Part shown: positions 4,321 through 6,586 of the stretch, one piece after another
How positions within the stretch are numbered: the first letter of the stretch is position 1
Layout of the letters: each line of letters begins with the position of its first letter
NCBI GenBank assembly: GCA_045613585.1
Contig: JAZLBG010000105.1
Coordinates: forward strand, 1-6,586
Origin: Fimenecus sp045613585
Lineage (GTDB): Bacteria; Bacillota; Clostridia; Oscillospirales; Acutalibacteraceae
Direction: 5' to 3'
DNA length: 6,586 bases
The notes under the pieces: generated by a model
Told to the model about the DNA's origin: nothing
The model's database searches: none
Seen by the model: only the letters and a program-made list of their open reading frames with translations
Position numbers and translations under genes: made by a program

Positions 4321-6586
4321 TGTAAACTTCAACGATTTCAAAAGAAGTCTTAATGGCTCACTTCTATTTCCTACAATTGCACTTGTTGTTCTCTTAATTT
4401 CATTTACTTTTCCTGTTATCGCCTATGTAACAGGTGAAGAGTTTAAAATGATGATGCTTCACGAAGAAGTTTCAATTTTTGCAGCAGATAATTCACTTGG
4501 TAGAGAGTTGTTTACACTATTCCCAATGGGTATGGTAATTTGTGGAATGATGACTGCAATTAAATCTTTCTATTATATGCTCAGAAAAAATCAGGTCAAT
4601 GTATTTTTTAGTTTAGGTGTAACACGAAAGACAATGTTTATAAACAGAATAATAGCAGGCATTATCTTACTTTTCCTTTCTGTGCTTATTCCAATGTTGA
4701 TTATCTATATTGTAAATATTACAACATTTGATTATGCAGCCCATGCAACTCAAATTTTCTTATATGCAGTTTCAATGTTCTTTGTTAGTGGACTTGCAGG
4801 CTTTGCAATTGGTACAATGGCAACAATGATAAGTGGTAATATTTTTGAGGCTATTCTTACAACATTTACTGCTTCTGCAATTCCTGTGCTTACTGTAAAT
4901 GCTGGTTCAAGTATTGTTTGTAGTTATCTTAATGGCTTTTTGAACAGTGGTGACGGAATACCTTGGTTTGGTCTTATCAGTCCTTGGAACATTTGTAGTA
5001 GCATATTCTTTGAGCCATCAAATATGGGTTATAATAGTACAAGAAGCCCTGTTGATGTTTTTTTACTCATTACACGAGGTGGTGTTGAGGCAGAAAAATA
5101 TGTTATTCCTGACTCTGCAAAGGTTGATTTTGGATTTGTAGCACCTGTTCTTTCATGGATTATAATTTCGATTATTATTCTTGGTATAGGCTTTATTCTT
5201 TATAAGGCACGCAAGGCGGAACATGCAAATTCTTTTGGCCATTTTGCAGTTTCAAGAGCAATCAACGCAACATTCGTTTTCATGCTGTTAGCATTTTTCG
5301 TTTGTGAATTGTGTTACCATATCAGTCCTCTTGTATATTTTATCATTTTTGCAGTTGCAAGTGCTGTTGCATACTTTATAGTTCAAATTATAATGACAAG
5401 AAAACTTAAAACAACAGTTAAATCTTTCAAATGGTATGGTGTTCTTGTAAGTGTTACTGCAGTATTTTTAGCTGTTATTGTTTCAGGCTTATTTGGCACA
5501 TTCAATAAAACTCCTGAAAAATCAGAAGTAAAGAGTGTTTCAATTTCTGCTTTTGAACTTGAACCTTATGTGCATTATCTTCATAATGGTGGCGACGAAG
5601 ATTTTGTTGAGGTAACAAGCGATAATGCAAAAGAGGCAATTATCGGTCTTTTTGATAAAGTTAAAGATGAAAAAGTACAATATAATGATGATTGGTTTGT
5701 AGGTGTAACCTTTGCGTTCCGTGATAATAATAACGAACTTAAATATCGTATTTTCCATATCAATTCCGAAGAACTTTATGTTGAATATCTTAAAGCAGTT
5801 TATGGTTCAGATTTCTTTGACGAGATTTTGAAGGAATATCTTATTAATGACCCTCCTGAAAATGAAGATGAAGAAATGCAGGAATACTACACCGAAAATG
5901 GTGATGTTTACTATTATTACGGAGATACAAACAATTCAGCAGGTTATCTTAAAACAAAAACATGGACATTTATTTCAAATACAGGTGTTTATGAACTCGC
6001 TGAAAGAGAAAATGTTGAATCACGAAATGTTCCTAAAGTTGATTGGATAGAAGACTCAGAAGCACTTTGTAAAGCGCTTTATAACGACCTTACAAAGCAG
6101 AGCTATGAACAACTTTTTGAAAGAAAAGAAAAACCATTAGGCATTTTAGCAATGAATGATGTTTATAACGACTTTATGGGAGCAAACTGTATGCATGACC
6201 AAAGTGTCACTAGACCTGGCTTTGATATGCAAATCCAAAACAAATACGCACTCGTATATAACGGTATTCCTGTTTATGCCGATATGGTTGAAACTGTTGT
6301 ATTCCTCAAAGATAATGGCTATAAGGTAAATGGTCCTGAATTGACAATCAAAGAGGTGCTTTATACTGATAGTCCTCTTAGTATTGGTAATGCTTTGCAA
6401 AAATTCTATGTAGCAAATGAAAGCACTTATGACAAAGACAGTGGTTATCATTATTGGATTTTTGATACCGTTAAAGATGTAACATTTACAAGTGGCGATT
6501 TGATTTGGAGTACATTCAGTGCTACAAGCTCATTTATCAATAATGAATCGTTGGAAAATGTTGAAATGCTTAAACGAGTATATAAA
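4292..6586 (+). CDS. Large ABC transporter permease with C-terminal ectodomain, YtrC/YtrD-like (3' partial)
   Basis: The ATG at 4292 lies inside the ATPase gene, 9 bases after GGAGG (4278-4282). The frame runs 765 codons without a stop to the right edge, so the C-terminus is missing; no frameshift is visible. Likely membrane helices are at about 22-45, 73-91, 117-141, 153-178, 184-206, 282-305, 324-344, 345-366 and 380-401. Basic cytoplasmic loops (about 91-116, 304-323, 369-381) fit an inside N-terminus and an odd helix count, which places everything after about 405 outside the cell. The loop NVFFSLGVTRKTMF (103-116) resembles the conserved cytoplasmic motif of ABC-2/YtrC-type permeases that contacts the ATPase. 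The ectodomain exceeds 350 residues and includes an acidic, Tyr-rich stretch (about 519-548). From memory, related Firmicutes permeases carry a domain of unknown function here (possibly DUF6449). It probably exports or senses a cell-envelope-active molecule together with the YtrB-like ATPase. A second permease could lie downstream. Confidence 0.85.
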   Translation, partial: MTSQKSLKNNVNFNDFKRSLNGSLLFPTIALVVLLISFTFPVIAYVTGEEFKMMMLHEEVSIFAADNSLGRELFTLFPMGMVICGMMTAIKSFYYMLRKNQVNVFFSLGVTRKTMFINRIIAGIILLFLSVLIPMLIIYIVNITTFDYAAHATQIFLYAVSMFFVSGLAGFAIGTMATMISGNIFEAILTTFTASAIPVLTVNAGSSIVCSYLNGFLNSGDGIPWFGLISPWNICSSIFFEPSNMGYNSTRSPVDVFLLITRGGVEAEKYVIPDSAKVDFGFVAPVLSWIIISIIILGIGFILYKARKAEHANSFGHFAVSRAINATFVFMLLAFFVCELCYHISPLVYFIIFAVASAVAYFIVQIIMTRKLKTTVKSFKWYGVLVSVTAVFLAVIVSGLFGTFNKTPEKSEVKSVSISAFELEPYVHYLHNGGDEDFVEVTSDNAKEAIIGLFDKVKDEKVQYNDDWFVGVTFAFRDNNNELKYRIFHINSEELYVEYLKAVYGSDFFDEILKEYLINDPPENEDEEMQEYYTENGDVYYYYGDTNNSAGYLKTKTWTFISNTGVYELAERENVESRNVPKVDWIEDSEALCKALYNDLTKQSYEQLFERKEKPLGILAMNDVYNDFMGANCMHDQSVTRPGFDMQIQNKYALVYNGIPVYADMVETVVFLKDNGYKVNGPELTIKEVLYTDSPLSIGNALQKFYVANESTYDKDSGYHYWIFDTVKDVTFTSGDLIWSTFSATSSFINNESLENVEMLKRVYK

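Noticed and set aside
4947..5141. Small open frame of 64 codons on the + strand
   Set aside because: It is a shadow inside the permease gene, whose own frame is open without interruption from 4292 to 6586; it has no ribosome binding site of note.
5540..6451. Minus-strand open frames opposite the permease ectodomain
   Set aside because: They mirror the long coding frame on the + strand, overlap one another, and show no recognisable protein features.

Overview
The window is AT-rich and almost fully coding. All genes are on the + strand, with strong AGGAGG-like ribosome binding sites, TGA and TAA used as ordinary stops, and frequent GTG/TTG starts. Together with the protein families (a Firmicutes-type RCH/Ada-tail nuclease, a signal-less family 43 glycosidase and a YtrA/YtrB-type regulator-ABC pair), this suggests a low-GC anaerobic Clostridia, plausibly a gut or rumen Oscillospiraceae/Lachnospiraceae-like bacterium. 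No rRNA, tRNA, insertion sequence, CRISPR array or phage gene was found.

Block 1 (about 1-2920) is the 3' part of a closely spaced gene run. It holds the C-terminal part of a DNA/RNA non-specific endonuclease with an Ada-like zinc tail (2-511, start outside the window), an unrecognised 465-residue three-helix membrane protein (531-1928) and a cytoplasmic five-bladed GH43-type glycosidase (1944-2873). Gaps are only 19 and 15 bases, so the three are probably cotranscribed. The block ends at a clear intrinsic terminator (2887-2918). The nuclease and glycosidase have no evident biochemical link, so co-transcription should not be read as a shared pathway.

Block 2 (about 2958 to the right edge) is a self-contained regulated ABC transporter operon. 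A near-consensus promoter (TTGACA, 17-base spacer, TACTAT) is followed directly by a perfect 10-bp inverted repeat and flanked by further related half-sites. These are the probable operator of the first gene, a 123-residue YtrA-subfamily GntR repressor (3045-3416). One base later comes a YtrB-like ATPase with a TTG start (3418-4320). Its end overlaps the start of a very large permease (4292 to beyond 6586) with about nine membrane segments and an extracytoplasmic domain of more than 350 residues. By analogy with the Bacillus subtilis ytr operon, this is likely an autorepressed system responding to cell-envelope stress, but substrate and inducer cannot be read from the sequence.

I see no convincing new biological system. 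The items most worth follow-up are the multi-half-site operator, the single large permease with its ectodomain and the altered ATPase motifs, and the unidentified membrane protein at 531-1928.
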